Shown piece by piece: positions 27,697 to 36,915 of a stretch of 64,000 nt of DNA. Every line of letters begins with the position of its first letter. The first letter of the stretch is position 1. The notes under the pieces were generated by a model, which saw nothing but the letters and a program-made list of their open reading frames with translations, ran no database searches and was not told the DNA's origin. The translations under genes and the position numbers were made by a program. Origin of the DNA: Asticcacaulis solisilvae (GTDB lineage: Bacteria; Pseudomonadota; Alphaproteobacteria; Caulobacterales; Caulobacteraceae); the NCBI RefSeq assembly GCF_017875235.1, contig NZ_JAGGMI010000002.1, positions 310,001 through 374,000 of the forward strand, in the 5' to 3' direction.

Positions 27697-28317
27697 CTAT
27701 CGCTTCGCTGCTTGAGGACTTATGGAAGGTTCCGTTTCAAACCACCGCGCGGCATAGCGCGCAAGGCGGTCGACTTCAAGATTAACGAAGCCGCCGACCC
27801 GGGTCTGCGACAATGTGGTGTGCATCCAGGTGTGCGGAATGATGTTGACGCCGAAATCGTGGCCTTCGACCTCATTGATCGTCAGCGAAATGCCGTCGAG
27901 CGCGACCGACCCCTTCGGCGCGATAAAACGATGCAGCGGATCGGGCGCGCGGAATTTGAGGCGATAGCTGTCGCCGTCCTGGGTGACGCTGATCAGTTCC
28001 GCCAGGCCATCGACGTGGCCAGAGACGATATGGCCGCCCAGTTCGTCGCCGATCTTCAGCGCGCGTTCCAGGTTGACCAACTGGCCTTCGCGCCAGGTGC
28101 CGAGATTGGTCACCTTGAGCGTCTCGTTCGACACGTCAAGGCGGTAGGTGTTTCCCGTCTTCGATACGACGGTCAGGCAGCAACCGGCATGGCTGATCGA
28201 CGCGCCTAGCTCGACATCGGACAGGTCGAAATCGACCTGCATGGTGATATGCGCGCCTGCGTCGGATGTCTCCAGCGTCTTGATTTCGCCCATGCTTGAA
28301 ATAATGCCGGTAAACAC
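27697..28317 (-). CDS. ribE: Riboflavin synthase alpha subunit
   Basis: Dismutates two lumazines to riboflavin. The 206-residue protein has the two lumazine-binding barrels: MFTGIISSMGEIKTL opens the first (1-95) and GGHIVSGHVDGLAEL opens the second; SISHAGCCLTVV and GSVALDGISLTINEV are the paired motifs. The start is GTG with GAGG five bases upstream. It follows ribD by nine bases. Confidence 0.96.
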   Translation of the reverse strand: MFTGIISSMGEIKTLETSDAGAHITMQVDFDLSDVELGASISHAGCCLTVVSKTGNTYRLDVSNETLKVTNLGTWREGQLVNLERALKIGDELGGHIVSGHVDGLAELISVTQDGDSYRLKFRAPDPLHRFIAPKGSVALDGISLTINEVEGHDFGVNIIPHTWMHTTLSQTRVGGFVNLEVDRLARYAARWFETEPSISPQAAKR

Positions 28318-28326
28318 TTCTGCCTC

Positions 28327-28977
28327 TTAACTTAATTCGTAGCTTTCCCACAGATCGTCGCCTACCGTCTGCACAGCCAGACGATCGAAGCGGTACATCT
28401 GCCCCAGGTCCGTTACGTTGAGATGGCCGATGACCGGCCGTCCGTCCCCTCCCATTATGGTGGGCGCGCGGAACCATTCAAGGCGATCGACCAGGCCTGC
28501 CTGCAGAAAAGCCGTGGCGATTACCCCGCCGCCCTCGACAAACAGGCTCTCGATGCCGGCTTTCGACAGGGCATCGAGCGCCGCAACCAGATCGACCCTC
28601 TGGTGACGAGACGGCACCTTGATCGCCTTGACCTGGGCCGCCAGCATCTCGCCTGGCAGGTCGACCGTCGTCACCACCCAGGTCGGGATGATGCGCGCCG
28701 TCTGCGCCAGTTTGGAGTTCAGCGGCAGGCGTCCGCGCGAATCGAGCACGACACGCGTTGGCTGATAGCCTTCGTAGTTCGGCAGGCGGACGGTCAGTTC
28801 CGGATCGTCGGCAATAGCGGTCTCAATCCCGACCAGCACGGCGTCGTGGGCGCCGCGCAGTTCATGGACAACGCTGCGCGCCGCCTCGCCCGTGATCCAG
28901 CGGGACACCCCGCCGGCCGTGGCGATCTTGCCGTCCAGCGTGGTCGCGAGTTTGAGCGTTATAGAAGGCCGGGCCAC
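28327..28977 (-). CDS. ribD: RibD reductase domain only (no deaminase)
   Basis: The 216 residues equal the C-terminal half of RibD, the NADPH-dependent pyrimidine reductase: RPSITLKLATTLDGKIA at the N-terminus, GAHDAVLVGIETAIADDPELTVR, and LFVEGGGVIATAFLQAGLVD are reductase motifs. The N-terminal zinc deaminase (HAE and PCxxxxxxPPC motifs) is absent: the gene starts at GTG, sharing one base with the nrdR stop, so no coding space remains for it. The reading frame is intact, so this is a stand-alone reductase, not a fresh deletion. The deaminase must be elsewhere if the pathway is complete. Confidence 0.88.
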   Translation of the reverse strand: MARPSITLKLATTLDGKIATAGGVSRWITGEAARSVVHELRGAHDAVLVGIETAIADDPELTVRLPNYEGYQPTRVVLDSRGRLPLNSKLAQTARIIPTWVVTTVDLPGEMLAAQVKAIKVPSRHQRVDLVAALDALSKAGIESLFVEGGGVIATAFLQAGLVDRLEWFRAPTIMGGDGRPVIGHLNVTDLGQMYRFDRLAVQTVGDDLWESYELS

Positions 28978-29504
28978 TAGGCGTCGTCTGTGGGGGATAG
29001 ATCCTGCTCACCAAGTCCGCGCCGTATGTCGTGCGGATCATCGAGCACATCGTTGCTGAGACCTTCGTCGCCCAGGAACCGCGCGAAATCAGAGGTTTCG
29101 CGGAAGTCGCGATAGACGCTGGCATAGCGGACATAGGCCACGACATCGAGCGTACGCAGCGCCTTCATGACCAGTTCGCCCACGGCTTCGGACGGGATAT
29201 CGGTCTCGCCCATGCTTTCCAGCTGGCGGACGATGCCCGACACCATGCGGTCGATGCGTTCCTGCTCGATCGGCCGCTTGCGCAGCGCGATCGACACCGA
29301 CCGCTCCAGCTTGGTGCGGTCGAACGGCGTGCGCCGGCCCGAACGCTTGACGATCATCAACTCGCGCAGTTGCACGCGCTCGAACGTCGTGAAACGGCCG
29401 CCGCACTCCGGGCACGACCGCCGGCGGCGGATCGCGGCGCCGTCTTCCGACGGCCGCGAATCCTTCACCTGGGTCTCGAGATTTCCGCAGAACGGGCAGC
29501 GCAT
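28977..29504 (-). CDS. nrdR: Transcriptional repressor NrdR
   Basis: Represses ribonucleotide reductase genes in response to ATP/dATP. The zinc ribbon has Cys3, Cys6, Cys31 and Cys34 (CPFC and CPEC), followed by an ATP-cone (VIKR-like [19 protein letters not shown], about 52-140). The C-terminal 30 residues are a family-variable tail. It starts four bases after glyA and overlaps ribD by one base, the usual alphaproteobacterial order. Confidence 0.96.
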   Translation of the reverse strand: MRCPFCGNLETQVKDSRPSEDGAAIRRRRSCPECGGRFTTFERVQLRELMIVKRSGRRTPFDRTKLERSVSIALRKRPIEQERIDRMVSGIVRQLESMGETDIPSEAVGELVMKALRTLDVVAYVRYASVYRDFRETSDFARFLGDEGLSNDVLDDPHDIRRGLGEQDLSPTDDA

Positions 29505-29508
29505 CGTC

Positions 29509-30813
29509 TTAGCCGTAGATCGGGAACTGCGCCGTCAGCGCCTTGACCTTGGCGCGGACCTCGGCCTGGACGGTTTCGTCAGGCGCGCCGCTGTTCGACT
29601 TCATACCGTCGACGACGTCGGCGATCAGGTTGCCGATGATGCGGAATTCGGCTTCGGTAAAGCCGCGCGTCGTGCCGGCCGGCGTGCCCAGGCGAACGCC
29701 CGAGGTGATGGTGAAGGGCTGTGGGTCGAACGGGATGCCGTTCTTGTTGCAGGTGATGAAGGCGGCTTCGAGGGCGGCTTCGGTCGCCTTGCCGGTCTGG
29801 CCCTTTGGACGCAGGTCGACCGACATGACGTGGCTATCGGTGCCGCCGGTGACGATGGCCAGGCCGCGCTCAACCAGGGTTGCGGCCAGGACGCGGGCAT
29901 TGGCGACGACCTGGGCGGCATAAGCCTTGAACTCGGGCTGCAGCGCTTCGCCGAACGACACGGCCTTGGCGGCGATGACGTGCATCAGCGGTCCGCCCTG
30001 CAGGCCCGGGAAGACGGCCGAATTGATCTTCTTGCCGAGATCGGCGTCGTTCGACAGGATCATGCCGCCGCGCGGACCACGCAGGGTCTTGTGCGTCGTG
30101 GTCGTGACGACGTGGGCGTGCGGCAGCGGGTCCGGATATACCCCGCCGGCGACCAGGCCGGCATAGTGCGCCATGTCGACGAACAGATAGGCGCCGACCG
30201 AATCGGCGATTTCGCGGAAACGCTTGAAGTCGATGTGGCGCGGATAGTTCGAAGCGCCGGCGATGATCAGCTTCGGCTTGTTCTTTTTGGCCAGGTCAGC
30301 GACCTGATCGTAATCGATGACGTTATCGCCCTGCGTTACGCCGTAGGGCACGACGTTGAACCACTTGCCCGACTGGTTGGCGGGCGAGCCGTGCGTAAGG
30401 TGACCGCCGCAGGCCAGGTCCATGCCCATATAGGTGTCGCCCGGCTGAAGCAGCGTGAAGAAGACCGCCTGGTTGGCATTGGCGCCCGAGTGCGGCTGGA
30501 CGTTGGCATAGGCGCAGTTGAACAGTGTCTTGGCGCGTTCGATGGCCAGCTTTTCGACCTCATCGACATACTCGCAGCCACCATAGTAGCGACGGCCCGG
30601 ATAGCCTTCGGCGTACTTGTTGGTCAGGACGGACCCTTGCGCTTCGAGAACGGCCTTGGAGACGATATTTTCCGAGGCGATCAGCTCGATCTCATCCTGC
30701 TGGCGGTGCAGTTCGCCCTTGATGGCGTTCAGGATTTCCGCATCGGCGGTGGCCAGGTCGCTGTGGAAGAAGCCTTTGGGGGTAAAAGCGGAAGCGTTCG
30801 CGGGAGCGTTCAA
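29509..30813 (-). CDS. glyA: Serine hydroxymethyltransferase
   Basis: PLP enzyme converting serine and tetrahydrofolate to glycine and methylene-THF. In 434 residues the PLP Lys lies in [32 protein letters not shown] and [15 protein letters not shown] are substrate and PLP sites. The start is TTG at 30813 with AGGA nine bases upstream; the first 15 residues are non-conserved. It heads the block glyA-nrdR-ribD-ribE-ribB-ribH-nusB. Confidence 0.97.
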   Translation of the reverse strand: MNAPANASAFTPKGFFHSDLATADAEILNAIKGELHRQQDEIELIASENIVSKAVLEAQGSVLTNKYAEGYPGRRYYGGCEYVDEVEKLAIERAKTLFNCAYANVQPHSGANANQAVFFTLLQPGDTYMGMDLACGGHLTHGSPANQSGKWFNVVPYGVTQGDNVIDYDQVADLAKKNKPKLIIAGASNYPRHIDFKRFREIADSVGAYLFVDMAHYAGLVAGGVYPDPLPHAHVVTTTTHKTLRGPRGGMILSNDADLGKKINSAVFPGLQGGPLMHVIAAKAVSFGEALQPEFKAYAAQVVANARVLAATLVERGLAIVTGGTDSHVMSVDLRPKGQTGKATEAALEAAFITCNKNGIPFDPQPFTITSGVRLGTPAGTTRGFTEAEFRIIGNLIADVVDGMKSNSGAPDETVQAEVRAKVKALTAQFPIYG

Positions 30814-30911
30814 GATGGAGAATCCTGTTGGCTGGAATGGAAAGGGAGAATGGGGCAGCGTTTACGCTTTGCCGCCTGTCAGGGCAACCCTTGTTTATTC
30901 ACGATATTGTC

Positions 30912-31115
30912 TTAAGCGCTTATTCCCGGCTTGCGCGGCGGCTGGGGCGGGCCACCGCTCAGCTTGTTGCGCAGCTTCTGGACGGCCAGGCGCTTGACGG
31001 CCTCGGGGTCATTGACCGGGCCGATGGCGATGGCTTCTTCGCCGGTGGCGGCATCGACGGCCGTACAGCGGAGGAAATTACCGTTGCGCTGGAGTTCGAG
31101 GTAGATTTCGGACAT
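30912..31115 (-). CDS. Small conserved protein, DUF6898-like
   Basis: A soluble 67-residue protein: LELQRNGNFLRCTAVDAATGEEAIAIGPVND is a beta-rich core followed by one helix (AVKRLAVQKLRNKL) and a Pro-rich end. The layout fits the alphaproteobacterial DUF6898 group; function unknown. It is codirectional with glyA, 98 bp upstream of it. Confidence 0.6.
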   Translation of the reverse strand: MSEIYLELQRNGNFLRCTAVDAATGEEAIAIGPVNDPEAVKRLAVQKLRNKLSGGPPQPPRKPGISA

Positions 31116-31148
31116 GGGAGGAGATTAGCGCGAAAGGCGACCGATTAC

Positions 31149-31283
31149 CACCTCTCCTCCCTACGCTTGCGTGGGGAGGTGGCATTTGCGCTAGCAAATG
31201 ACGGAGGGGTATTCCTGCCGGAGTCGCCCCCTCCGTCACCTTCGCTTCGCTCGCTGACACCTCCCCACCCTGTGGGGAGGAGA
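31149..31283. repeat. GGGGAGG-type palindromic intergenic repeat, copy 1
   Basis: Two imperfect arms of about 55 bp in inverted orientation. Each begins CTCCTCCC, continues through GGGGAGGTG, and ends GACGGAGGGG before the centre. The short inner part GCATTTGCGCTAGCAAATG is itself palindromic. A related element lies at 49301. This style of element is common between genes in Caulobacterales. Confidence 0.8.
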
Positions 31284-31288
31284 AATTG

Positions 31289-32512
31289 TCAGGCCACGCC
31301 CGGCAGGCGCGCGACGTTGCAGTGCGTCCACAGCTTGTCCATGGCGCCGACCAGATGGTCCATCATCTCATCCGTATGATCCGGCGACGGCGTAAAGCGC
31401 AGGCGCTCGGTGCCCTTGGGCACGGTCGGATAGTTGATCGGCTGGACGTAGATGCCGTGGTCATTGAGCAGGACATCCGAGATCATTTTGCAATGCTTGG
31501 CATGACCGACGAGCACGGGAACGATGTGCGAGACCGACGGCAGGACCGGGATGCCAACCGCCTTGAAGCGGTTCATCAGGGTCTGGGCGCGTTCCTGGTG
31601 CTGGATGCGCTTTTCGTTGTGGTCCTTCAACCAGCGCACGGACGCCGCCGCGCCAGCCATCACCGCCGGCGGCAGCGAGGTCGTGAAGATAAAGCCCGAG
31701 GCCCAAGACCGGATGGCGTCGATGATCACCGACTTGGCGGCGATATAGCCGCCCATCATGCCGAACGCCTTGCCCAGCGTGCCTTCGATAATATCAATTT
31801 CACCCATCAGACCGTCACGCTCGGCGACGCCGGCGCCGCGCAGGCCATAAAGGCCGACCGCGTGGACCTCGTCGATATAGGTCAGGCAGCCATACTTCTT
31901 GGCCAGATCGATTGTGCCGCGGATATCGGCGATGTCGCCGTCCATCGAATAGACCGACTCGAAGGCAATCAGCTTCGGCGCGTTGGCCGGCGCCGCCTTC
32001 AGCAACGCCTCGAGGTGTTCGAGGTCGTTATGGCGGAACACCTTGCGCTCGCCACGGCCATTACGGATGCCGGCGATCATCGAGGCGTGGTTCAGCTCAT
32101 CCGAAAAGATGATCAGGCCCGGCAGTATCTTGTAGAGCGTCGTCAGCGTCGCTTCGTTGGCGACGTAGCCCGAGGTGAAGACGAGCGCGGCTTCCTTCTG
32201 GTGCAGGTCGGCCAGTTCGGCTTCGAGTTCGTTGTGGTACCAGGTGGTGCCGGAGATATTGCGCGTGCCGCCCGAGCCCGAGCCGACTTCGTCAATCGCG
32301 GTGTGCATCGCTTCCAGCACGACCGGATTCTGACCCTGGCCGAGATAGTCGTTCGAACACCAGACGGTCACTTCCTGCGTCGAGCCATCGTCGCGCGTCC
32401 AGGTGGCGCGCGGAAACTGGCCGTTGTGCCGCTTGAGGTTAGCGAACACACGGTAACGCCCTTCGGCGCGAACCTGATCAACGGCTGCCTCGAACGCGGC
32501 GGTATAGTCCAT
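31289..32512 (-). CDS. hemA: 5-aminolevulinate synthase
   Basis: Condenses glycine and succinyl-CoA to aminolevulinate, the C4 route to heme used by alphaproteobacteria and mitochondria. ATG 32512 ([15 protein letters not shown]) gives 407 residues, the usual length; the frame is open 20 codons further. The PLP Lys is in [38 protein letters not shown] and [12 protein letters not shown] are alpha-oxoamine synthase motifs. hemB, the next enzyme, lies less than 1 kb away on the other strand. Confidence 0.96.
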   Translation of the reverse strand: MDYTAAFEAAVDQVRAEGRYRVFANLKRHNGQFPRATWTRDDGSTQEVTVWCSNDYLGQGQNPVVLEAMHTAIDEVGSGSGGTRNISGTTWYHNELEAELADLHQKEAALVFTSGYVANEATLTTLYKILPGLIIFSDELNHASMIAGIRNGRGERKVFRHNDLEHLEALLKAAPANAPKLIAFESVYSMDGDIADIRGTIDLAKKYGCLTYIDEVHAVGLYGLRGAGVAERDGLMGEIDIIEGTLGKAFGMMGGYIAAKSVIIDAIRSWASGFIFTTSLPPAVMAGAAASVRWLKDHNEKRIQHQERAQTLMNRFKAVGIPVLPSVSHIVPVLVGHAKHCKMISDVLLNDHGIYVQPINYPTVPKGTERLRFTPSPDHTDEMMDHLVGAMDKLWTHCNVARLPGVA

Positions 32513-32708
32513 AGTCTCAATCACTCCGGACGCCGGCTTGACGTCATCTCGTGCGCGCAGATAGCTTCGCAATCGTGCGGTTACAACCCATCTCCCGCGA
32601 AAAACCGCGCGAGCATCAAGGTTTCTTCTAATTTGTGTTAAATCCGCCTTTATTTCCAGCGCGAACCGTTCTCAATGTGGGCGCCAATTGTCGCAGGGAG
32701 CGTGTGAG

Positions 32709-33260
32709 ATGACGCAGTCAACGGTATGGATTGGCCTCTTCCGGGGGATTAATATCGGCAAGCACAAGATGCCGATGAAGGAGCTGGTCAAGGTCCTCGA
32801 AGCCGAAGGCATGACCGATGTGAAGACCTATATCGCCAGCGGAAACGTGGTGTTCCGCTCAGATCTTGGTGAAAAGGCGCTGACCGAGCGGATCGAGGAG
32901 CTAGTTCATGAGAACTTTGGCTTCCGCCCCCCACTAACCCTGATCACCCTGCCCCATCTCGAAAAGCTGCTGGCCGCCAATCCCTTTCGCGACCACGAGC
33001 ACAAGGGCAAGGCGCAGCATATCTTCTTCTTCCGCACGCCGCCATCGAAGCTCGATCGCGAGGTGTTGAATGGCATGCTGGCCGACAACGAGGCCTACCA
33101 TGTCAATGACGAGGCGCTGTACTTCTACGCGCCGGACGGCATCGGCCGTTCGGTCTTCGTCGAAAAGATGGGCAAGGGGATCAAGGGCGAGATGACCGCG
33201 CGCAATCTCAATACCTGCGAGACCCTGCGCGATATGGCCGCGGCGGCGGAAAAGGCCTGA
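32709..33260 (+). CDS. DUF1697 family protein
   Basis: The 183 residues fit DUF1697: IGLFRGINIGKHKMPMKELV at the N-terminus, TYIASGNVVFRS, and a C-terminal MTARNLNTCETLRDMAA are its hallmarks. ATG 32709 has AGGGAG eight bases upstream; an upstream TTG at 32688 is less likely. Function is unknown. It lies between divergent hemA and downstream hemB, but nothing in the family suggests a heme role. Confidence 0.85.
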   Translation: MTQSTVWIGLFRGINIGKHKMPMKELVKVLEAEGMTDVKTYIASGNVVFRSDLGEKALTERIEELVHENFGFRPPLTLITLPHLEKLLAANPFRDHEHKGKAQHIFFFRTPPSKLDREVLNGMLADNEAYHVNDEALYFYAPDGIGRSVFVEKMGKGIKGEMTARNLNTCETLRDMAAAAEKA

Positions 33261-33322
33261 GCGCGGCTTGGCACGGCGTGCAATAGAGCCTAGATAGCCC
33301 AGAGATTTTCAAAGGTCCTGCC

Positions 33323-34321
33323 ATGTCCTACCCAACGCCCGCGCCCTTTCCCCTCGCCCGGCCGCGCCGTCTGCGCCAGTCGGCCTGGATCCGCGACCTA
33401 GTGTCGGAAAACCGGCTGCATGTCTCAGACCTGATCTGGCCAATTTTCATCCACGACCGCGACGTCAAGCGCGAGGCGATCGGCTCATTGCAGGGCGTCG
33501 ATCGCCTGAGCATCGACGAAGCCGTTAACGAGGCGCGTCAGGCAAAAGCACTTGGAATCAATGTCCTGGCGCTGTTTCCTCATCTGTCGGAAACGCTGCG
33601 CAATTCTGACGCCACCGCCGCCATCGATTCCAACGGGCTGATCCCGCGCACCTGCCGCGCCATCAAGGCCGCTGTGCCCGATATCGGCCTGCTGGTCGAC
33701 GTCGCGCTCGACCCTTATACCGACCACGGCCACGACGGTTTGTTGCGGGACGGCAAAATCGTCAATGACGCCACCGTCGAAATGCTGGTCGAACAGGCGC
33801 GCGTCCAGGTCGAAGCCGGCGCCGATATTGTGGCCCCTTCCGACATGATGGACGGCCGTATCGGCCGTATCCGCCATGCGCTGGAAGCCAATGGCTACAG
33901 CGACACGCTGATCATGTCCTACGCCGCGAAATACGCCTCGGCCTTCTACGGTCCCTATCGTGACGCCATCGGCGTCAAGGCGCTGAAGGGCGACAAGAAG
34001 ACCTACCAGATGGATTCGGCAAATTCCGAAGAGGCCCTGCGCGAAGTCGCCATGGACATCGCCGAAGGCGCCGACATGGTCATGGTCAAGCCCGGCCTGC
34101 CCTATCTCGACATCGTCCAGCGCGTGTCGGAAACCTTCCGTGTGCCGACCTTCGTCTATCAGGTGTCGGGCGAGTATGCGATGATCAAGGCCGCCGTCGA
34201 AAAGGGCTTCATGGACGAGGATCGCGCCGTCATGGAGACGCTTCTGGCCTTCAAGCGCGCGGGCGCGAGCGGCATCCTGACCTATTTCGCTAAGGCCGTC
34301 GCCGAAAAGCTGAAGGGGTGA
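33323..34321 (+). CDS. hemB: Delta-aminolevulinic acid dehydratase
   Basis: Joins two aminolevulinates into porphobilinogen. The 332-residue enzyme has the two active-site Lys in AAKYASAFYGPYRDA and MVMVKPGLPYLDI. The metal region reads LLVDVALDPYTDHGHDG, with Asp/Val in place of the zinc Cys residues, so it is the Mg-dependent, Cys-free type. It is followed after 3 bp by the tandem-domain protein. Confidence 0.97.
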   Translation: MSYPTPAPFPLARPRRLRQSAWIRDLVSENRLHVSDLIWPIFIHDRDVKREAIGSLQGVDRLSIDEAVNEARQAKALGINVLALFPHLSETLRNSDATAAIDSNGLIPRTCRAIKAAVPDIGLLVDVALDPYTDHGHDGLLRDGKIVNDATVEMLVEQARVQVEAGADIVAPSDMMDGRIGRIRHALEANGYSDTLIMSYAAKYASAFYGPYRDAIGVKALKGDKKTYQMDSANSEEALREVAMDIAEGADMVMVKPGLPYLDIVQRVSETFRVPTFVYQVSGEYAMIKAAVEKGFMDEDRAVMETLLAFKRAGASGILTYFAKAVAEKLKG

Positions 34322-34324
34322 CCC

Positions 34325-34855
34325 ATGAGCATTATTAGCGACCTGCGCGATGCGCTGAGCAACGAAACCTATATCCGCCTCAATGTTGACGACGGCAGCC
34401 ACGAAGGCTTTGTCCTGGCTTTAAGCGACAAGCTGGTCCTGCTGCAGGCCGTCTACGAATGGCAGGACACCGGGGCGCTCATCGTGCCGATCGAGCGCGT
34501 CGAAAGCTGCGACATCTCCGACCATCACGACGACCAGGTCAAGATCCTGGCCTTCAACAGCGTCAAGCGCACCAAGCGCTATGGTGGCATCAAGGTGGCG
34601 AACTTCGCCGAACTGTTCAAATCGCTGAAGCCCAAGAACCGCTTCGTCGTCATCTCGGTCGAGGACGAGGCCGATGTCGGCCAGATCGACAGCATCGGCA
34701 GCGATCATGTGGTGCTCAAGGCCGTCGATCCCGGCGGCAACTGGATGGACGACGAGATCGAATGCCCGTTCGAAGAGATCACTTCCGTGCAGTTCGATGA
34801 CAGTTATAGCCGCGTCCTGCAACGCTATGTCGAACGGACAGCACAGCTCAACTAG
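34325..34855 (+). CDS. Hypothetical protein with two Sm-like repeats
   Basis: No family name can be given with confidence. The 176 residues hold two similar beta-rich units: EGFVLALSDKLVLLQAV with VPIERVESCDISD (about 27-67), and VGQIDSIGSDHVVLKAV with CPFEEITSVQFDD (about 117-158). Both follow the same order (G, hydrophobic strand, V-L-AV, acidic loop, I-V). The linker contains a basic RTKRYGGIKV. The shape is reminiscent of Sm/SH3-like barrels. It starts 3 bp after hemB, so it is co-transcribed. Confidence 0.7.
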   Translation: MSIISDLRDALSNETYIRLNVDDGSHEGFVLALSDKLVLLQAVYEWQDTGALIVPIERVESCDISDHHDDQVKILAFNSVKRTKRYGGIKVANFAELFKSLKPKNRFVVISVEDEADVGQIDSIGSDHVVLKAVDPGGNWMDDEIECPFEEITSVQFDDSYSRVLQRYVERTAQLN

Positions 34856-34904
34856 ACAATATTGCCAAGAATACGTTACGCTTCCCCGGCTAGAGGGGGA
34901 TTCC

Positions 34905-36452
34905 ATGCGTAAACTGTTGTGCGTAGCTGTTGCCATCGCGGCTGTTTTGACGGGTGCGCCGGGACAGGCGCTGGCCGCCAAGAAGCCGGACCCGACCGCC
35001 GTCAAACCGAGCGAGCTGTCCGTTATCAATGCCATCCTGCGCCAGGGCCGCGCCAAGGCGGAAAAAGGCGACTGGGCCGGCGCCAAGGAAAGCTATCAGT
35101 CGGTCATCGACAATCCGGTCTTCCCCAGGCTGGCGCCCGAAATGCGCCATTTCGCCTACTATGTCCTGGCCGCGGCCGAGCTTTATAACGACGAAGCCGA
35201 GGCCGCCTACACGCACATGGTCGCGGCAGCCGAAGCCGCGCCCAAGAAGATGGACGGGTCGGACTGGCTGTTCTTTGCCAATGTCGCCTTCGAGGCCGGA
35301 AAGTCCGAAGCGGCTGGCGACGCCGCCGTGCGCGCCGTCACTGAGTTTCCCGACGAGGTCAAGAAGGCCGACAGCTGGCGCGTCTTCAGCCTGGCGAACC
35401 GGTTCGACGACATCAGGGACGACCGCGTCCGTTACCAGAAATTCCTCGAAGGCCTGCGCGGCATCAATTACGTGCCCGAAGCCGCCTTCACTACCGCCGA
35501 AACCCTGTGGTTCGACCTGTTCACCATCTATGCCGACCGTGGCGACGACGCGAAGGCGCAAGGCCTTGCCGACGGGCTGACCGAGTCCTTCACCGTCGTG
35601 CGCCGCCAGACCGACAAGCGCTACCAGCGCTTTGTGCCCGCCGGTGACGACGCCTATGTGAAGGCGCTTGAAGGCGATATCGCCGTTGCACGGTCGCTGA
35701 TGACCCGGCATCCGGCGAAGATGGAAGGCGTGCAATCGCTGGCCGAAACGCTGAAAAACGCCAACCGATTGCCAGAGGCCCTGAAGCTGGCCGATGAGGC
35801 TCTGGCCAAGGTCGATGCCGCGCCCAAGGACAAGCCGGCCTTCGAGGATCTTAAGGACTACCACGCCTGGACGCTCGGCACCCGGTCCGACATCCTGATG
35901 CTGATGGGACGCCACGATGACGCCCTGGCGGCACAGACCAGGGCGCGCGACGTCGCGGTTACGGCCGATCAGGATACGGTCAGCCACAGGATCAACCTTG
36001 GCGGCGTCCTGAACGACCTTGGCCGGCCGGCGGACGCCCTGGCGGAGGTCAAGGAGGTCGACAGCAAGAAGACCAGCAAGTACGGCGTGATGGCGGCTGA
36101 GGAAGTCCGCGCCTGTGCCCACGCGCAACGGGGAGACAAGGCGGCCCTCGCCACGTCGCTCGACTACATGCGCACCCATGCCGATGACGGGGAAAACGTC
36201 CTGCAGTCGGCGCTTCTGTGCGCCAACGAAATGGACGAGGCCGCCAAACGGCTGATCGCACGGCTGGACGATCCGCTAAAGCGCGGCCCGGCGCTGGCAA
36301 GGGTGCAGACCTACCTGCCCAAGCTCCAGCCAACCGCCTGGCAGAAAACAGTCGACGGCCGGCTTGCGGCGCTGATCGCGCGGCCGGACGTCCAGGCAGC
36401 GGTGGTGAAATACGGCGTAATCCGGCGATACCCCGTCTTCAGCTACAGATAA
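34905..36452 (+). CDS. Large exported helical-repeat protein
   Basis: A 515-residue protein with a signal peptide (MRKLLCVAVAIAAVLTGAPG, cleavage after ALA). The rest is nearly all helical with TPR-like pairs: AKAEKGDWAGAKESYQSVI (about 47-65), RLPEALKLADEALAKVD, and LMGRHDDALAAQTRARDVA. AGAGGGGG sits before the ATG; a longer frame starts inside the previous gene and is rejected. Likely a periplasmic scaffold; no role known. Confidence 0.7.
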   Translation: MRKLLCVAVAIAAVLTGAPGQALAAKKPDPTAVKPSELSVINAILRQGRAKAEKGDWAGAKESYQSVIDNPVFPRLAPEMRHFAYYVLAAAELYNDEAEAAYTHMVAAAEAAPKKMDGSDWLFFANVAFEAGKSEAAGDAAVRAVTEFPDEVKKADSWRVFSLANRFDDIRDDRVRYQKFLEGLRGINYVPEAAFTTAETLWFDLFTIYADRGDDAKAQGLADGLTESFTVVRRQTDKRYQRFVPAGDDAYVKALEGDIAVARSLMTRHPAKMEGVQSLAETLKNANRLPEALKLADEALAKVDAAPKDKPAFEDLKDYHAWTLGTRSDILMLMGRHDDALAAQTRARDVAVTADQDTVSHRINLGGVLNDLGRPADALAEVKEVDSKKTSKYGVMAAEEVRACAHAQRGDKAALATSLDYMRTHADDGENVLQSALLCANEMDEAAKRLIARLDDPLKRGPALARVQTYLPKLQPTAWQKTVDGRLAALIARPDVQAAVVKYGVIRRYPVFSYR

Positions 36453-36531
36453 ACGGCCGCTAAATGCGCCACAATCGTTTGGCGTTATACTGACTGCGCA
36501 AGGGCGATGAGGTTCGACACATGGAGGAACC

Positions 36532-36915
36532 ATGACCGCCGCCTATGTCCTTCTTCTCGGCCTGATGTTTCAGCCGATCGACAGTGCACCCTTGCCGCCC
36601 GTCAAACCGCAGCACGACGGCACCTATTTGAGCTGCACCTATTTCGACTTTAATCGCAACGTCAATTACCGCTCGCGGGTCTTTCCGGTCCAGGGCGTGC
36701 CGGAAACACCGCGCACCGACGTTTCGCTGTTCACCGATGCCTTCGCCAAGGCGATCACGGCGCAATATCACGTGCCAGTCGACATGCGCCACGTCCACTG
36801 CGATACCGTCGGCGCCTGGCGCATAGATGCGGAACTGGAGCTTCAGGCGGCGCTCGATGCCGGCACGGCCAAGCCGCCCGAAGACGGCCGCCGCGTCAAC
36901 TGGCCGGCCAGTTAG
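36532..36915 (+). CDS. Small exported hypothetical protein
   Basis: No family recognised. The 127 residues begin with a hydrophobic segment (MTAAYVLLLGLMFQPIDSAP) that is a short signal or anchor. The mature part has two Cys (LSCTYFDF and HVHCDTVG), a possible disulphide. GGAGG lies four bases before the ATG. Its stop overlaps the stop of the convergent dehydrogenase by 4 bp. Confidence 0.6.
   Translation: MTAAYVLLLGLMFQPIDSAPLPPVKPQHDGTYLSCTYFDFNRNVNYRSRVFPVQGVPETPRTDVSLFTDAFAKAITAQYHVPVDMRHVHCDTVGAWRIDAELELQAALDAGTAKPPEDGRRVNWPAS

Noticed and set aside
24358-30813. Considered whether the riboflavin cluster was horizontally acquired
   Set aside because: Composition matches the neighbours and the order glyA-nrdR-rib-nusB is the normal alphaproteobacterial one.
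32513-32708. Looked for a regulatory RNA between hemA and the DUF1697 gene
   Set aside because: Only ordinary divergent promoter sequence; no strong stem or known motif.
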